This document shows, one piece after another, positions 48,615-60,756 of a stretch of 64,000 nt of DNA. A model generated the notes under the pieces. The model saw only the letters and a program-made list of their open reading frames with translations. It was not told where the DNA came from and ran no database searches. Origin of the DNA: Micractinium sp. NFX-FRZ (Eukaryota > Chlorophyta > Trebouxiophyceae > Chlorellales > Chlorellaceae). The stretch spans positions 1 through 64,000 of the forward strand of contig JAPTJF010000356.1 in assembly GCA_029339195.1 (NCBI GenBank), written 5' to 3'. How positions within the stretch are numbered: the stretch's first letter is position 1; every line of letters begins with the position of its first letter. The translations under genes were made by a program, and so were the position numbers.

Positions 48615-50064
48615 CAGGGAGCTGCGTGAGGCGAGGGACCAGAGGGGCCGCCTGGAGGCGCGGCTGTACCAGCTGCAGCAGCAGGCGCTGCCGGCGGGCG
48701 GGCGGGGCGGGCGGGGCAAGGCGGCCGACTCGATGCTTATGGAGCGGGAGCGGCTGGCGGACCAGCAGGTGGGCCATGCGAGAGATGCTGTGGTTGTGTC
48801 ACGAGTATTCGACGCCATGCATTTCACTTTTGCATGCCCATGCACATGGCGGCAATGCCCTTGCTGCGTGCCCTTGCACGCACGCCCCTTGCACGCGGCA
48901 GGTGTGATGCTGTTCTCAAGATCAGTGCCGGCGAGCCACATGCCACCCCGCCGCATATCAGCACGCCTCGCCTGTCTTCAGAACCCGGCCCCCTCCCTGA
49001 TCCACCGCCCACCCCTCTGCTTCCCTGCTTCCCCCCTGCCCTCAACTGCAGGCCATGCTGGCAGCGGAGGGCAACCGGCTGAGAGGGGAGAAGGCGGCGC
49101 TGGAGCAAGACCGCAAGGAGGCGAGTACAGCAGTGCGGGCAACGTGCCCGCTGACACAAGCGCATGCGTGTGTGTGCTGCCGCTGCTGCGGGCCGTTGCT
49201 GCCTGGGAAAGGGGCCACGTGCTCGCTGTGGAAGTGCCTGCGCATGTGTGTGCTTCCGCCTCTGCTGCTCCTGCCGATGCCTGCTGCCGCACCTGCTGCT
49301 CCTGATGCCGCGCCTGCTGCTCTTGCATCAGCTAGCCACCGGGGGGCGCAGCAGGCCAGCTCCGCTTTTGCAGCAGCAGCAGCAGCAGCTGCTGCAGGCA
49401 GGCAGGCAGGCAGGCGGGCAGGCACTTGGAACCAAGTGCGGCCTGCGCCACTTCGTGCTCACTGTTTTGGAGTCCAGCATGAAAGCTGTGTTGGGTGGAC
49501 TGCCACCCCGCTTGCTGCCAGGTTCTGCCTGCTGCACGCTGCCGCTGCCGTTGCCGTTGCTGCTAAGGTGCTCCATGGCAATGTTGGGGCTCCACGCTGC
49601 CCCGCCTTCTCCGCCAAGGACCCATGTGCCGTGCCTGCTGAGCACTCAAGGGCCTGACTCGGTTGCACACCTGCGTTTGAGCAAACCCTGCATCTGAGGT
49701 CTCCCAAGCCCCTGCATCTTTCGTATATGCACTCTGCATCTGTAGTCTCTGACCTGCCGTGCAGCTCTGCCACTTGAGCCACTGCATCACTGCAATGCTT
49801 CAGGCAGTTCCCGATATTATGTGATGCCGCCCGTGCGTGTGTTTTTTGCCTGCAGTTCCGTGTCATTGTGGAGAGCCTTGCGCAGTCGGTGCTGCAGCCA
49901 GACGGCAGCAGCCGCCTGGGCGCGGCCGCCGCCTCGGCCGTCCAAGCGGCCGCCACCGCTGTGGGGGCGCGCCTTGGGGGGCCTACCCCGGCAGCGTTGC
50001 AGCAGCAGCAGTGGCGCCAGCAGCAGCAGCAGCAACCGCAGCAGGCCGCGGCTTATGCTTACCC

Positions 50065-50105
<41 letters not shown>

Positions 50106-50950
50106 TGCAGGTGGGCTGCAGTGGGGGAAGGGCGTGTGTCCGTGCTGGGAATCCTGCTTGGCAGCACCTCAGGCGCACCACCGCGGAGTTGGGAGTGCCA
50201 CGCGGGACCCAGCTGCGCCCGTTGCTCGCATGCTGGAGGGCGCAGCGCTTGCCGCAGCTTGCCTTCTGGTCGTCTGAGGCTGGTTGCCACCCTGCAGGCT
50301 TGCTGCCGCGCACACTGATCGCTCCCTTCCGCCCTCCCGCCTGCCGCTCCTCCCGCCTGGCGCCCACAGATGGCAGCGTCTGCCCCGGGAGCTGCCCCCC
50401 ACTACCGCCCCCAGCAGCCCCTGCTGCAAGGGCAGGTGCCTGGGCAGCAGTCGTTTGGGGGCTGGGCGCCGCAGCCTCCCAACATGCGGGGCGGGAACGG
50501 CCCCCAAGCCGCCGCTCAGCTGCACGCGCAGGCTGGCGGCATGGGAGGCGGCATGCAGATGATGGCGCCAGCTGGCATGCCCGGCACCGCGCCGCGCCCG
50601 CTGTTCTCCCGACTGGCGCGGCCGGCGACGCAGCAGCAGGCGTTGGAGCAGCAGCAGCGGCAGCTGCTGATGACGCAGCAGCAGGTGCAGCAGGTGCAGC
50701 AGCAGCAGCAGCAGTACCAGCAGCGCCCGCGGCTCGCGCATGGCTACCCTGCCCCCAAGCCGCTGCCGCAGCGCCTCGATTCCTTGCTGGGAGCCCAGCC
50801 TACCATGGGAGGCATGGGCATGCCGGCGGGCCCCGCGCTGCGCCCAGCCCCTCCGCAGGTGCAGGTACACCTGGCGCGCCCTCCACAGCAGGCACAGCAG
50901 CAACAGGCACAGCAGGCGCAGCAGCAGGCGCAGCAGGCACAGCAGGCGCT

Positions 50951-50994
<44 letters not shown>

Positions 50995-53954
50995 CGGGCC
51001 CCGCCGCCGGCGGGCAGCCAGGCAACGGCAATTTCCAGGTCATGGCTGGTCAGCTGCAGGAGCTGCTGAAAGGCCTGCTGCCCCAGGCGCACGCCCTGGC
51101 AGCACAGCAGGGACAGCAGGCGCAGCAGCAGCAGGCACAGCACGCTCATGGGCAGGCGCATGCGGCCGTCCCCCAGGTGCAGCTCGCGCAGCAGCAGCAG
51201 GCGGTTGGAGTGCCGCCGCCGCCGCCGCAACAGCAGCAGCTGCAGCAGCAGCAGCAGTCGCGCGTCCCTGACATGGCCCTGATGCAGTCGCTCCTGAGCA
51301 GCGGGAAGGTGTCAACAGAGGGGCTGACGCGGGTGCTGCAGAGTCTGCTGGCAAACGCAAACCGAGGCGGCAACACGCAGCAGGCGCAGGCGGTGGCTGG
51401 CCTGCTGGCGCACTTGCCAGCGGAGCAGCAGCAGCAGGCGCAGCAGCAGGCGCAGCAGCAGGCGCAGCAGGCGTCACAGCAGCCGGAGCCGCAGCAGCAT
51501 GCGCAACAGCCGGAGCCGCAGAAGCAGCCGGCGGCGGCGGCGGACCCACAGGGCGCCGCCCCGGTGGGGGCGCCTCCCGTGCTTGCCAATGCGCTGCATA
51601 CCAGCACGGTGCAGCAGTACCTGGATGCAGCTGCCGAGAAGCTGGCACAGGAGGTGCGGGCCAAGCACCAGCAGGTGACCACCGGTGGGCCGCCGGGGCC
51701 GGCTCAGCACTCGCCTGCAGGGGCCCAGGCGCGCCCAAGGCCAGCCCAGGCGATCACCACAGGGGGCGACGCTGTGGCACAGCAGGCACAGCAGGCGCCG
51801 GCCGCCCTGACAATGCCAGCTGTCCTCAAGGCGCAGCTGTCCCTCCTCCCTCCCGAGATCCAAGCCCAGCTTGAAGGGGTGAGTGTCGCTCAACACAAGT
51901 GTTGTGCGGTTTCACAGCATGCCCTTGCCCCGGGTTGTTGATGGCTGGGTGGGATGGCACAGCCTGCCCCGGCCACCCGCCCGCCTGCCCGGCATGCCTG
52001 ACGCACTTGCCTCACGCGCTGCCCGCCCGCATGCCCGGCATGCCGCCTCTCGCTGGCCTTGCTTGGCTAAACGCGGCGCGCGCATCACGCATCCCACTCC
52101 TCGTCGTGCCCGGCGCCTGACGCCAGCGAGGGCGGGCGTTGCGCGCCTCTGCTGCCGCCCCTTCCCTGGCATGCGCCCCAACTGCTTCCCCCCTGACCCC
52201 ACCTTGCCGTGCTGCGCTGTGCTGTGCTGTGCTGTGCTGTGCAGGCAATCTTCAAGCTGTGCCGGGACCTGCAGAGCGGGCAGCTCGACACTGAACGCCT
52301 GCTGGGCACGCTCAAGCTGGCTCCAGAGGCACGGGAGCGCATGACGCACCTGCTGCAGCAAATGGCGGGGCCGGCGTTGCCGGCACAGCCGCCGCCGGCA
52401 GCCGCTGCGGTGGCGGCCGTGCCGTCCGCTGCGGCGGCGGACCAGCCCGCGCAGCAGCAGCAGCAGCAGCAGCAGGCGCAAGCGCAGGGGCAGACACAGC
52501 AGCCCGCGCAGCAGCAGCCCGCGCAGCAGCAGCCCAGGCCGCAGCAGCAGCGGCAGGTGCAGTTTCTGGGCACGATCCAGCCTTCGTCGCCTCACACGGA
52601 TCCTCTCTGGCCCAGGGTGGTGCAAACAACCATGAGCGTGGAAGAGTATGAAGCGCTGGTGCAGGAGGAATTTCGCCAGCAGAACTCGGACCGGCCGGTG
52701 CGGGCGCCTGTGCAAGCCGCAGCCGCGCTGCCGACTGCCGTGGCCCAGCAGGCTGGGCAGGGCAGCGTGGCGTCGCCAGTGCCGGCGCAGCAGGGGGCAG
52801 CTCAGGCACAGGCGCCGCCGGCTGCAGCGCTCGCAGCGGCAGGCGCGGCAGCGGCAGATGCGCCGCCGCCGGCAGCAGGAGCGGCAGGCGCAGATCCATC
52901 GCCGGCGGCGGCAGGGGCACCGGAGCAGGCGCAGCCCCCCTGCCCTGGCCCTGACGCCTCCCTCGCTGCCAGCCAGGCAGCGCTCATGGCCGCCGATGCC
53001 GCGGCGGCGCTGGCAGCGGCCGCGCCGCGCCCGCCCAGCGTGCCGCCCCCGCTGGCGCTGCAGGCGCAGCAGGCGCAGCAGGCAGGCAGCAGCGGCGCCG
53101 CCACCCCGCAGCTCTCCCCCAGCGCTTTCGCCAGCGCGGCTGCCGGCGGGTCGGCGCACACGCCTGCAGGCGGCGGGGGGCAGCGCCCGCAGACTGCTTC
53201 CCCGGTACTGCAGCAGGTCAGGGCAGAGGATGTGGCTCCGGTGCACAAGCAGCTGCCGCCCATCCGCACCTCTAGCACTCCAGAGGCGCTGCGGCGCGCG
53301 GCAGTGCAGCAGGCGATGCGGGCGGCGGCAGCGGCGGCACTGCACCGCACCCAGAGCGGCAGCGCCGCTGCCGCCGCAGCCGCCGTAGCGGCGGGCAGCA
53401 AGCGCAAGACGCCAGAGCCAGCCGCACCGCTGCCAGATGCAGCAGCAGCAGCTGGGGCGCCAGCGCAGGCTGCGGAGGTGGCACAGCCAGCGCCTGTGGC
53501 AGGCGCACCACCCACTGCCGCACCAGGCGATGCACCCCCTGCCGCTGCCGCCAATGAACAGCCCCCCGCCAAGCAGCAGCGGCTGCAGGCGGGCCCCGAT
53601 GGCAGTGCTGTTGTGCTGGATAGCAGCGCAGCTGCCGCCAGTGGCGTCAGCGGTGCACAGCCTGGCGCGGCAGCGGCGGTGGCCAGTGCCGATGCCGCGA
53701 TGCCAGACGTTGCCGCGGCGGCGGCAGCCAGCCCCGCCGTTGCCGCGGCGGCGGCAGCCAGCCCCGCCGTTGCTGCTGTCCCTGATGCTGCAGGAGCTTC
53801 TGCTGCTGCTGCCCCTGCGGGCAGCAGAGAAACAGCAGCCCAAGGCGTGGACTTTGATGCAGCAGCATCAGCACCAGCAGCAAGCGCAGGCATGGCTGCC
53901 GCCCCCAGCAGCACAGCCAATCACAGCGGTGGGGGTGCTGGGAGCCAGGGGTAG
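45461..53954 (+). CDS. Very large Gln/Ala-rich low-complexity protein, interrupted by gap
   Basis: I do not recognise this gene. Exons: 45461-47590 (with a 25-N gap at 47369-47393), 47960-48044, 48618-48768, 49052-49120, 49856-50110, 50370-51878 and 52245-53954, about 1,960 residues plus the missing part. The N-terminus is RGG/Gly-rich (MPGGRGRGGG), then Lys/Gln/Ala-rich. A possibly folded segment lies at about 46585-46850 (FAAHLAPIAGVLRHRPG). Short exons encode charged heptad-like stretches suited to a coiled coil (ELREARDQRGRLEARLYQLQ). Long polyQ tracts coded mainly by CAG lie at about 47155-47205, 50065-50105 and 50950-50995. The last exons hold helical-looking segments (AIFKLCRDLQSGQL; VEEYEALVQEEF). 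Composition suggests a nuclear RNA or transcription scaffold, but that is inference. The intron after 49120 has a GC donor. Confidence 0.72.
47155..47205 (+). repeat. CAG/CAA repeat coding for polyglutamine
   Basis: About 17 successive glutamine codons, nearly all CAG, lie in the first coding exon. Comparable tracts occur near 50065-50105 (about 13 codons) and 50950-50995 (about 14 codons). Confidence 0.9.
47369..47393. other. Assembly gap (25 N)
   Basis: Twenty-five N bases interrupt the first coding exon of the Q/A-rich gene. The frame before the gap and the frame that works after it (LEVEFVSGPSY) differ. The missing length should be 2 modulo 3, or an intron edge is hidden; 25 is 1 modulo 3. 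Confidence 0.95.
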
Positions 53955-55474
53955 CCGCATTCATAGCTAGCACCCCAGCCTACGCACCCGCCCTCCCTTT
54001 TCATGTAGCTCGCACCCCACCAACCCCACCACTCGCCTTGTTGTCATAGGTACTCAGCTTTACAGGAAGCAGCCAGCCTCCACTCTCCAGCCATCTGTGC
54101 TCTTTGAGAGGATTGCGCCCCCCTCCCCTTCCCTCCCCTTCCCTTCTCCTGTTTTTTGTCCCTCCTGCCGGCTCGCCACCTCCCATACCCTGCGGCCATG
54201 TGCCACTTGCTCTGCCACGTCCATCTGCAGTGGTTGGCTTCTCAGCAGCAGCATGCTGCCCCACTTGCACGCCCATGCTGTGTGTATGCACGCATTTGCT
54301 TCCCACGGCCCGCCCTCCCCCTTTTGTGTGCCTCAACTTCCAGCCTCCGTTCGTGCCCCACTTCGTGAAATGCCCAACTCGACTATCGTTGCATGCCGCA
54401 ACATACACAGACGTCCAACCAGCCAGCTTGCCCCTTCCTCCAGCTTCTGTTTTTTTTCCGCATGCCCTTGCCCGCTGTCCTGATTGCTTCTCCCACACAC
54501 AGCTACCTTGTAACACCACGCCCAGCTTAGCCGAGCTAGCAATGCAGCCGGGCTGCCTGCCTTTCCGTGCCTCTTTCATGCCACGCCCCATTCAATGCTT
54601 TTTGTAACGCATTTTGGCCCAGGGATCAGGGGGGGGAAGGGGGAGCATGCGCGCGAGGCCTTGGAAAGCCCCATAAGCACGAACGACTAGCGGATGAACC
54701 GACAATAAAAAGGAGATATGGTCCAGTCAGGTGCCAGCTGGCGAGGGCTGCGCCTGGCCTCCGTGCCCGCTCGTCTCCCTGGTCAGCCAATTGTGCTGTG
54801 AGCACTGGCATGCCTCTCAGGGTGCAGCACATAGTGCAACTTGCCCAGCCCAAATGCTGCGGTATCTTTATTTTAAGCACACAGTTTGCATGGCAGTGAC
54901 ATGGCCAGCAGCCGCACAAAGTAGAGTGCTGGGAGGGCCACGTGGCGCACTGTGCCCGTGCCGGCGTGCAGGCACGGACCGTCCAGGTGCACGAGTCCCG
55001 CTGGCATGGCTGGGTCTTTGCAAGTGCCGCTGCAATGCTGCACTGACACTATATGCAAGCCGTACGGTGGTGCCCGGATGCTGCCACAGGCCACTTCAAA
55101 TTGCCCAGGGCCCTGCCTGCCAAAGACCGCTGTGCTCAACCCGTGGGACGCCTCAACTCAACAGCAGTCGCAATTGATCGAGGCGCAGCCAGCCCTGTGA
55201 GTGCGTGTTTGCAAAATTGGTGCATCTGTTGAAGTAAAGGCCACACAGAGACAAAGAGAGTGCGCAGTGCACGCAGCTAATGGTGACGCGTTGAAGAATA
55301 CACGGGCAGCGGCACGCAGAACGTTGCTTGGTGCAGCAAGAGAACACACACACAGGCTGAGCCAGCCGGCTGGGCGGCATGGAGGATTTAAAGATAGCCT
55401 CACCTAGGCCTAACTACTAAATGCCACACCAGGCCTGGCTGAGGGACGAAATGCAACACCCAGGCCTGACGCAC
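53955..55474. other. Convergent interval, Q/A-rich and acidic/basic genes
   Basis: This 1.5-kb stretch holds two 3' UTRs. TGTAA motifs for the plus-strand gene lie at 54509-54513 and 54603-54607. Open frames on both strands are short and lack splice or motif support. I see no gene in it. Confidence 0.45.
54509..54513 (+). terminator. TGTAA polyadenylation motif
   Basis: This is the first TGTAA after the Q/A-rich gene stop, about 555 bp downstream. A second one lies at 54603-54607. Confidence 0.45.
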
Positions 55475-57019
55475 TCAAGCAAGCAGCTGGCCCAGCAGCC
55501 AGTTGAGCGGCCTGCCCTGCTCGCCCTCGCCCGCCCCCTCCGCCACTGCCGCCTGCGGGTACGCCAGCTCCGAGGGCGAGTGCTCGCCCGCCGCCAGCGG
55601 CCTGCCGCTGTCGACCGCCTGCGCTGCCGCTGCTGCGGTCGGCTGCTGTGCACGCTGTGCACGCTGCGCCTCCTTGGCCAGCTTCCGCTCAGCCTTCTCT
55701 GCCTTCTTTGCCGCCTTGGCCGCCCGTTCCGCCTCCTTCCTCTGCTCCTTGGCGGCCCGCTTGTCCGCCTTCATCTGTGCCCCCAGCTCCTCTTGCACCT
55801 GCTCCCGCTGCTGCTGTGCCTGCTGTGCCATGTTGCCCTCCTCGCCGCCGTCGGCGGGCATCTGCTTGCGCCGGCGAGTGGCCGCCTTGGGGCGCGCCTT
55901 CTCACCCTCCTCATCGCTGCTGCTGCTGCTGCTGCTGTCAGAGTCTGCAGGGGGCGGGAAACAGGGGGAAACAACAGGCGGGCAGGTACAGCGGTGAGTC
56001 TGGTGCGCGCATGAGAGCGCACGAGCTGTGGCCCGGAGATTGCTGGGATGTAGGGGGCGAGGGCTGGGACGGTGCGTGCCCAGGCGGCAAACCCCGGCTT
56101 CCCGCCCATAGCAGAGAGTGCGCCCATCACACGATCAGCATGTGTCACGAGCCTCAGCCTCAGAAGTTTACTACGGACTGGCGAGATGCACTACCCGCCA
56201 CTTCACCGCACAGCAAACCCAGCCCAGCCTGGCGCCTCCCCTCGCTCGCAGCAAGCAGCACGGACCAACGCTGCCGGCCACACATGCTGCTGCTGCTGCT
56301 GCTGCTGCCACTGCTGCCTGCGCCCGCACAAAGGCCTGACACTCACGTCCTCACCGCCTCACTGTTCCACCACAACACTGAACGTTCAGAAAGCATGACA
56401 GGTGGTGTCAGATGGAGTCCTTGACGGTTTGACGGGTAGAGAAAGAAAGGGAAGCGTCACTCACCCGACTCGCTGTCCGAGCAGCTGTCCGCCTCGGCCT
56501 GCTCAGACTGCTGACTTGCCTCGGCCACCGGCAGGGATCCCTCTGCGGGGCAAAGGTTCAGCAGGGGGAGCGGGGCCTTTGAATAAACGGCGGGGGGCTG
56601 AATAAACGGGGCACGATCGGACAGAGAAGCCGTGCTGCAAGGATCCCTAGTGCTGGGCCGCCCTTCCCTGCCTGACACCTGGCACACTCGCACACCACGG
56701 CAGCATCTGGCGCCGCACAAGCACCCAGCATACAGCGCCACCCCACGCCTTCGACACCGCGACACAACCGCCACCTCACGCCGTCGCCCGCTCATGCTTG
56801 ATTGCCGCACCCACCTGGCCCTCCAGCCCGGCGCCCGCCCGCCACGCTGTCTGCGCCTGCCATGTCAAGGCTGCTGTCCACAGGAGCTCCAGCCTTGACT
56901 GCCGCAATCACTTCTGCCACTGCTGCCGCAGCGGTGCTGTCGGCGGGGGCGGGGACGCCGGCTGCCTGTGCAGCTCCATCCGCCAGGGCTGCAGCTGGCG
57001 CCAGAACTGCACCCAGCAT
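55475..57019 (-). CDS. Acidic-serine then basic coiled-coil protein, unknown
   Basis: I do not recognise this gene. Three minus-strand exons (56815-57019, 56465-56542, 55475-55944) join in frame to 250 residues from the ATG at 57017-57019. Order: an Ala-rich N-terminus, then an acidic serine cluster completed by the exon 2/3 junction (SDSESDSDSSSSSSDEE), a basic patch (TRRRKQ) and a long Lys/Glu/Ala/Arg helix (RAAKEQRKEAERAAKAAKKA) likely to be coiled coil. The CK2-like acidic serine tract and basic helix recall nuclear or nucleolar proteins, but that is composition only. The real start may lie further upstream: the frame is open before the ATG and an acceptor lies near 57040. Confidence 0.55.
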
Positions 57020-58174
57020 GGACAGCTCTACAGTGCGCCGCCTGCATGGTGACGAGCAGAGGCGGCACAGGTGAAGTGCTCCTCATGGGGCGCCAAAGTT
57101 GCGACCGCAAGAGGCGGGCGGCAGGGGCGGCGACTGGCAGCCGCTGTCCAGACCGTGTCGTCCGGGAATGGTGACCGCTGGCATCGCACCCACACTAGAT
57201 AAAACCGCAGCTGAAGGCCCACCTGAACGCAGCCGGCCCGCTGGAGAGGCAAAGTGGACGGCACCTCGCAGACCGAGCTGCCGGGCACCGGCCTCGGGCT
57301 GGGTGAAGTGCCACAAATTGACAATGGGCTGCCAGAGCCATCTCGGGCGCTTGGTGGGTCGGAGGGTTCAGAGATGCGATCTACCGCGTCAGGTTCAATT
57401 CCGGCCGCCCAGGATGCCAGACAAGTGCTTCAGACTGGTGCCAAGGGCCGGCCTCAGAAGCAAGCGGGGACATGCAGCGTGTGCCAGTGCACAGCACCCA
57501 AAGCAGGCGCCAGCGGCGCGGGCGGGCGGCCCCGGCGGCGCTGCCGAAGACGAGCCAAACCAGGTGCATGTTGCCCGCATCTTCACTGCAGTGTTGATTC
57601 GTGACTCGAGGGACTTCTGCCGTCTGTGAGGGGAAAGGTCGGTGTGTGTTGCAATTGGGACAGGCAGGGGGTGTGGGCTAGGCACTGTGCCAGCCCGGCA
57701 GTGCAAGCGGCGCCCGCAGGCTTGCCTCCTAGTGTAGTCGTTACAGCCTCCTCGCCCCTTGCCTGCCTTCTGCCCCCTGTCATGCCTCTTGTACCACACC
57801 CTGACAGGTCTCCTGTACCACACCTCAGCAGCCCCCAACTTGCTTCCTCTTTCCAACCTGGCACACCACCGTGGCAGTGACTGCACGTGGCCAGTGCTGC
57901 TGGAACCCGCACACACTGGCTTCCCCCCCTACCAGCTGGGCCTGCGTCGCTCAAGCAAGCGTCACATCAGGCAGATGAGGTTGGCCGGTGAAGAGCCGTG
58001 CTGAGCATGCTGGCACAAGCGGGAGAGGGGGGACTTCCCCCTGGAGGGGGATTCAGACGCAGAGCAGGCGGGGCGAGAGGGCGTAGCAAAGGCATGAGCG
58101 GTGCGGCGAGGACGGGGTATGGCACAGGGGGCGTGGCGGCACGCAGCAGCGGATTGGGCTTGGCAGCGGGGTGC
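57020..58174. other. 5' region of acidic/basic gene and 3' UTR of membrane-protein gene
   Basis: A minus-strand TGTAA lies at 57741-57745, suitable for the gene ending at 58175. A CTGTACCACACC-type repeat occurs twice at about 57787-57823. Further 5' exons of the acidic/basic gene may lie near 57030-57620 but I could not join any with confidence. Confidence 0.35.
57741..57745 (-). terminator. TGTAA polyadenylation motif (minus)
   Basis: The reverse complement of TTACA lies about 430 bp past the stop of the membrane-protein gene at 58175. Confidence 0.35.
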
Positions 58175-59288
58175 TCAGCGTGCCGTCCACAGGATTGCGA
58201 AGCTTATTGCGAAAAGGTTGGCCAGCGTTGCAACCACGGCGAAATAAGCACCCAACACAAACGTGATGAATGCTTTGAAAGAGAAAAGCTGTGACTGTGC
58301 CGCCGATGCAGCGGCGGCACTGGCGGCTGCCTGCGCTGGTGCCTCGCCCCGCACGGCAAACAGGACCTCAAACATGGGCTGCAGCGTCTGTGCCAGCAGC
58401 CGCTGCCCGCTCTTGGCATTCAGGAGGGCGGCGTCCAACACCCACCCAAAATGCGCCCACCCAAAGAGCAGTGCGCCTGCCAGCAGGGCTGCGTACAGGA
58501 TGACCAGCCCGCGTGCGCGGTACTTGTGAGATTTCGGTGCTGCTCGCACGTTGGCGTGGTCCACCGCCTGCTGAAAAGGGGGCCAGGGGCGGCAGGAGCA
58601 CGAGCGGCAGGTGTGCAAGGAGGAGTGGAGCATGAGGCTGGGGCAGAAGAGCGCTGCACCCGCCACACGCACGTGCACGCCAGCGCCCCAGCCAAGCATA
58701 AGATCGAACGCACGCAGGCATGCTCCGGGCCGTGACCTCCATCAGCGCAAGGCAGAAAACAAACGGGGCGTGGCTCACCTGGTCCTTCTTGCGATTTGGC
58801 TGGCTGCTGGGATCACTTGCGGTTGCAGGCGCCGCCTGCTGAAAAGGGGGCCAGGGGCGGCACGGGGAGGGGCGGCAGGCGTGCAAGGACAAGTGGAGCC
58901 TGAGGCAGAGCAAATAGCGGCAAGCCCGCAGGGGAAGGGGAGCGCTGCAGGCCAGGCCGTTGCATGTGCGAGCCCCACCTTGCACGCTGCACTGCCGCAA
59001 GTCAGCCAAGGGGTCAACCGCCGTTGCTACCTCCACCAGTGCAAGGGTAAACAAAGAAAAACAGCATGAAGAAGGGCTACTAATCACCTGTTCCTGCTTG
59101 GGCGGCGGCTCGCTTCTAAAGGTTGCAGGCAGCCGAGTTGTGCGTGGGGTGCGCCGCAGTGCCGCCCCTGCTGCCGGTGCTGCAACCACCAGCTGGCGAG
59201 GCGCTGCCGGTGCCGCCGCCACCAGCTGGCGCGGCCTCGCCAGCATGGTCACGGCAGCGGGTGCACACGGGCGCAAGGAGGCCATCAT
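58175..59288 (-). CDS. Predicted plastid-targeted two-span membrane protein
   Basis: I do not recognise the family. Three minus-strand exons (59088-59288, 58779-58835, 58175-58567), all in phase 0, join to 216 residues. The first ~60 residues are rich in Ala, Arg, Pro and Thr with few acidic residues, like a chloroplast transit peptide. Two strong hydrophobic segments follow, one starting GLVILYAALLAGALLFGWA and one within FITFVLGAYFAVVATLANLF, near the C-terminus. An Ala-rich loop lies between them. The 57-nt middle exon lies inside a ~260-bp tandem duplication and may be a recent addition. The start could also be the ATG at 59325-59327. Confidence 0.65.
58569..59090 (-). repeat. ~260-bp tandem duplication spanning intron and exon 2
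   Basis: The blocks at about 58569-58790 and 58831-59090 share the acceptor side (CTGCTGAAAAGGGGGCCAGG) and mid-intron words such as GTGCAAGGA. They also share the Lys/Gln-rich exon end with its GTGA donor. The unit is thus one exon end plus one whole intron. Confidence 0.75.
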
Positions 59289-59809
59289 AGAATTCTGTGA
59301 CTCTCTGCGGTAAGCAGAGGAATGCACAATGCAGGTGGGTGGCGCAGGACTGAGAAGCCGAGGGGTGCCGGCATGCGGTGACGCACCGAATCGGTGAGCA
59401 GCGAGCGCCGGCCCGCCCCCAAGCCTCCTCGCGCCCTCTCCGCCCTACCTCCGCCCTCCTTCCACCCTAGGTTCACAGGCCTGTACCGCTTCCCCAACGC
59501 GTTACACACCTGTGGCCCGCCGCGATATCCAGACCCCGAGCTCTGGTGCTTTGCAGCGCCTGCCTGGCTCCTGCGGGGCGTGCCGGCCTGTGGGCGGCCT
59601 CGGATCACCGTGGGACAGCACGAAAGGGCGCGGCAGGTGCGCAAGGGGTGCAAGAGAGAAGATAAGAGGCGGGCGGGCGGCGGCCGCCACCTTGTAGGCA
59701 GGCGGCATGTGCTCCCAAGCTACTTTCTCCCCAAGAGATATTTAGCAAGAGAGGCGCCTATGTCCAGGCCTGGCAAGGCCTATCCGGGGGGCAGGCCAGC
59801 GCTCTAGTC

Positions 59810-59960
59810 CTCCCTCTCCCCTCCCCCGTCCAGAAATCCAGTCCAGGCCAGCCGTCCCGCCCTCCCCTCCCCCTCCCCCGTCCAGAGGTCCGGTCCAGGC
59901 CGGCCCTCCCCCATCCCTCTCCAGAGAACCGGTTTAGACCAGCTGTCCAGACTCGGCTTC
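59810..59960. repeat. ~45-bp tandem repeat, about three units
   Basis: Each unit has a C/T-rich stretch, then GTCCAGA and a GGTCCAGGCC- or AGTCCAGGCC-like block. The third unit is diverged. Confidence 0.65.
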
Positions 59961-60756
59961 GTGTTTTGAATCCATTACCAATTCTTCACACTGTTAACGT
60001 GAACAGTATAGTGCACTTCAGGTGCCAGCACGACGGGTGCACCGCACATCACAGTACGCCCAGCGGGCGGTCTACAGGCGCTGCAGCCAGACAGCGTACC
60101 CATCGTGCCTTTCCCATCTCTCGAAAGTCTCCTCCAGATGCTCTGACATCGCCATTGTGTTCAGGTGTGTGGCCGCTGTGGGGCGGGGTGGGCAAGGAAT
60201 GGGGCGCCACGCCGGCAGGCAGCCCCCTCCGGCTGGCGCCCATGCACCACGGCCAGTGCCCAAGCATTTCCAGGCAACCGCATTCCACTGCACACCGCGC
60301 ATGCCATGCGAAATGTCGAGAGGGCAGCCATACCTGCCAGCGTGACCAGGGCTCTCCACGGGCCCAGCGCATAGTTAACGGCCTCCGATGCGCGGCAGGG
60401 GGAGGTCACCAGCCAGCCGTGCCGGCCAGCGAGGGCGCTGCGCGCAGCCCCAGCCATTTGCTCTTCCTCCCTCCCTTAACACCAGGCGTGCCTGCCAGCA
60501 TGTGCATGTGCAGTGCATGCAGACCCGCGCACATTGATTTTCAATGCCTGAGGTATTGAATGGGGTGAGCAGCGCCATTGCAGAGAAAAACCCAGGCCCG
60601 GGCCCAGGCAGGCGAGGCGCTGGGGCCGTGGGTGCTCAAGCGGCTGCTGCTGCCGACCCCACTGCTGCTGGCGGCCCCGTTGATGGCAGGTGCTGACCCC
60701 GCGGCACCTGCCCAATGGTGAATGAAGTAGATTGCAGACGCGCACCCTGATTGTTG

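Noticed and set aside
51912..53843. 643-codon open frame on the minus strand, and similar long frames at 45399-46658, 46301-47872, 44824-45912 and 50169-51230
   Set aside because: They run antisense through the GC-rich, CAG/GCN-coded exons of the large plus-strand gene. Their Leu/Arg/Cys runs are simply CAG and GCC repeats read backwards, with no domain or splice support.
57083..57620. Possible extra 5' exons of the acidic/basic gene in open minus-strand frames
   Set aside because: Frames such as the one starting near 57569 are open but I found no donor/acceptor pair that joins them in phase to the exon at 57019, so they were left out.
59966..60559. 197-codon plus-strand frame, and a minus-strand frame at 60161-60457
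   Set aside because: They overlap on opposite strands, have no recognisable motif, and cannot be joined to any exon. Frames of this length are common by chance at this base composition.
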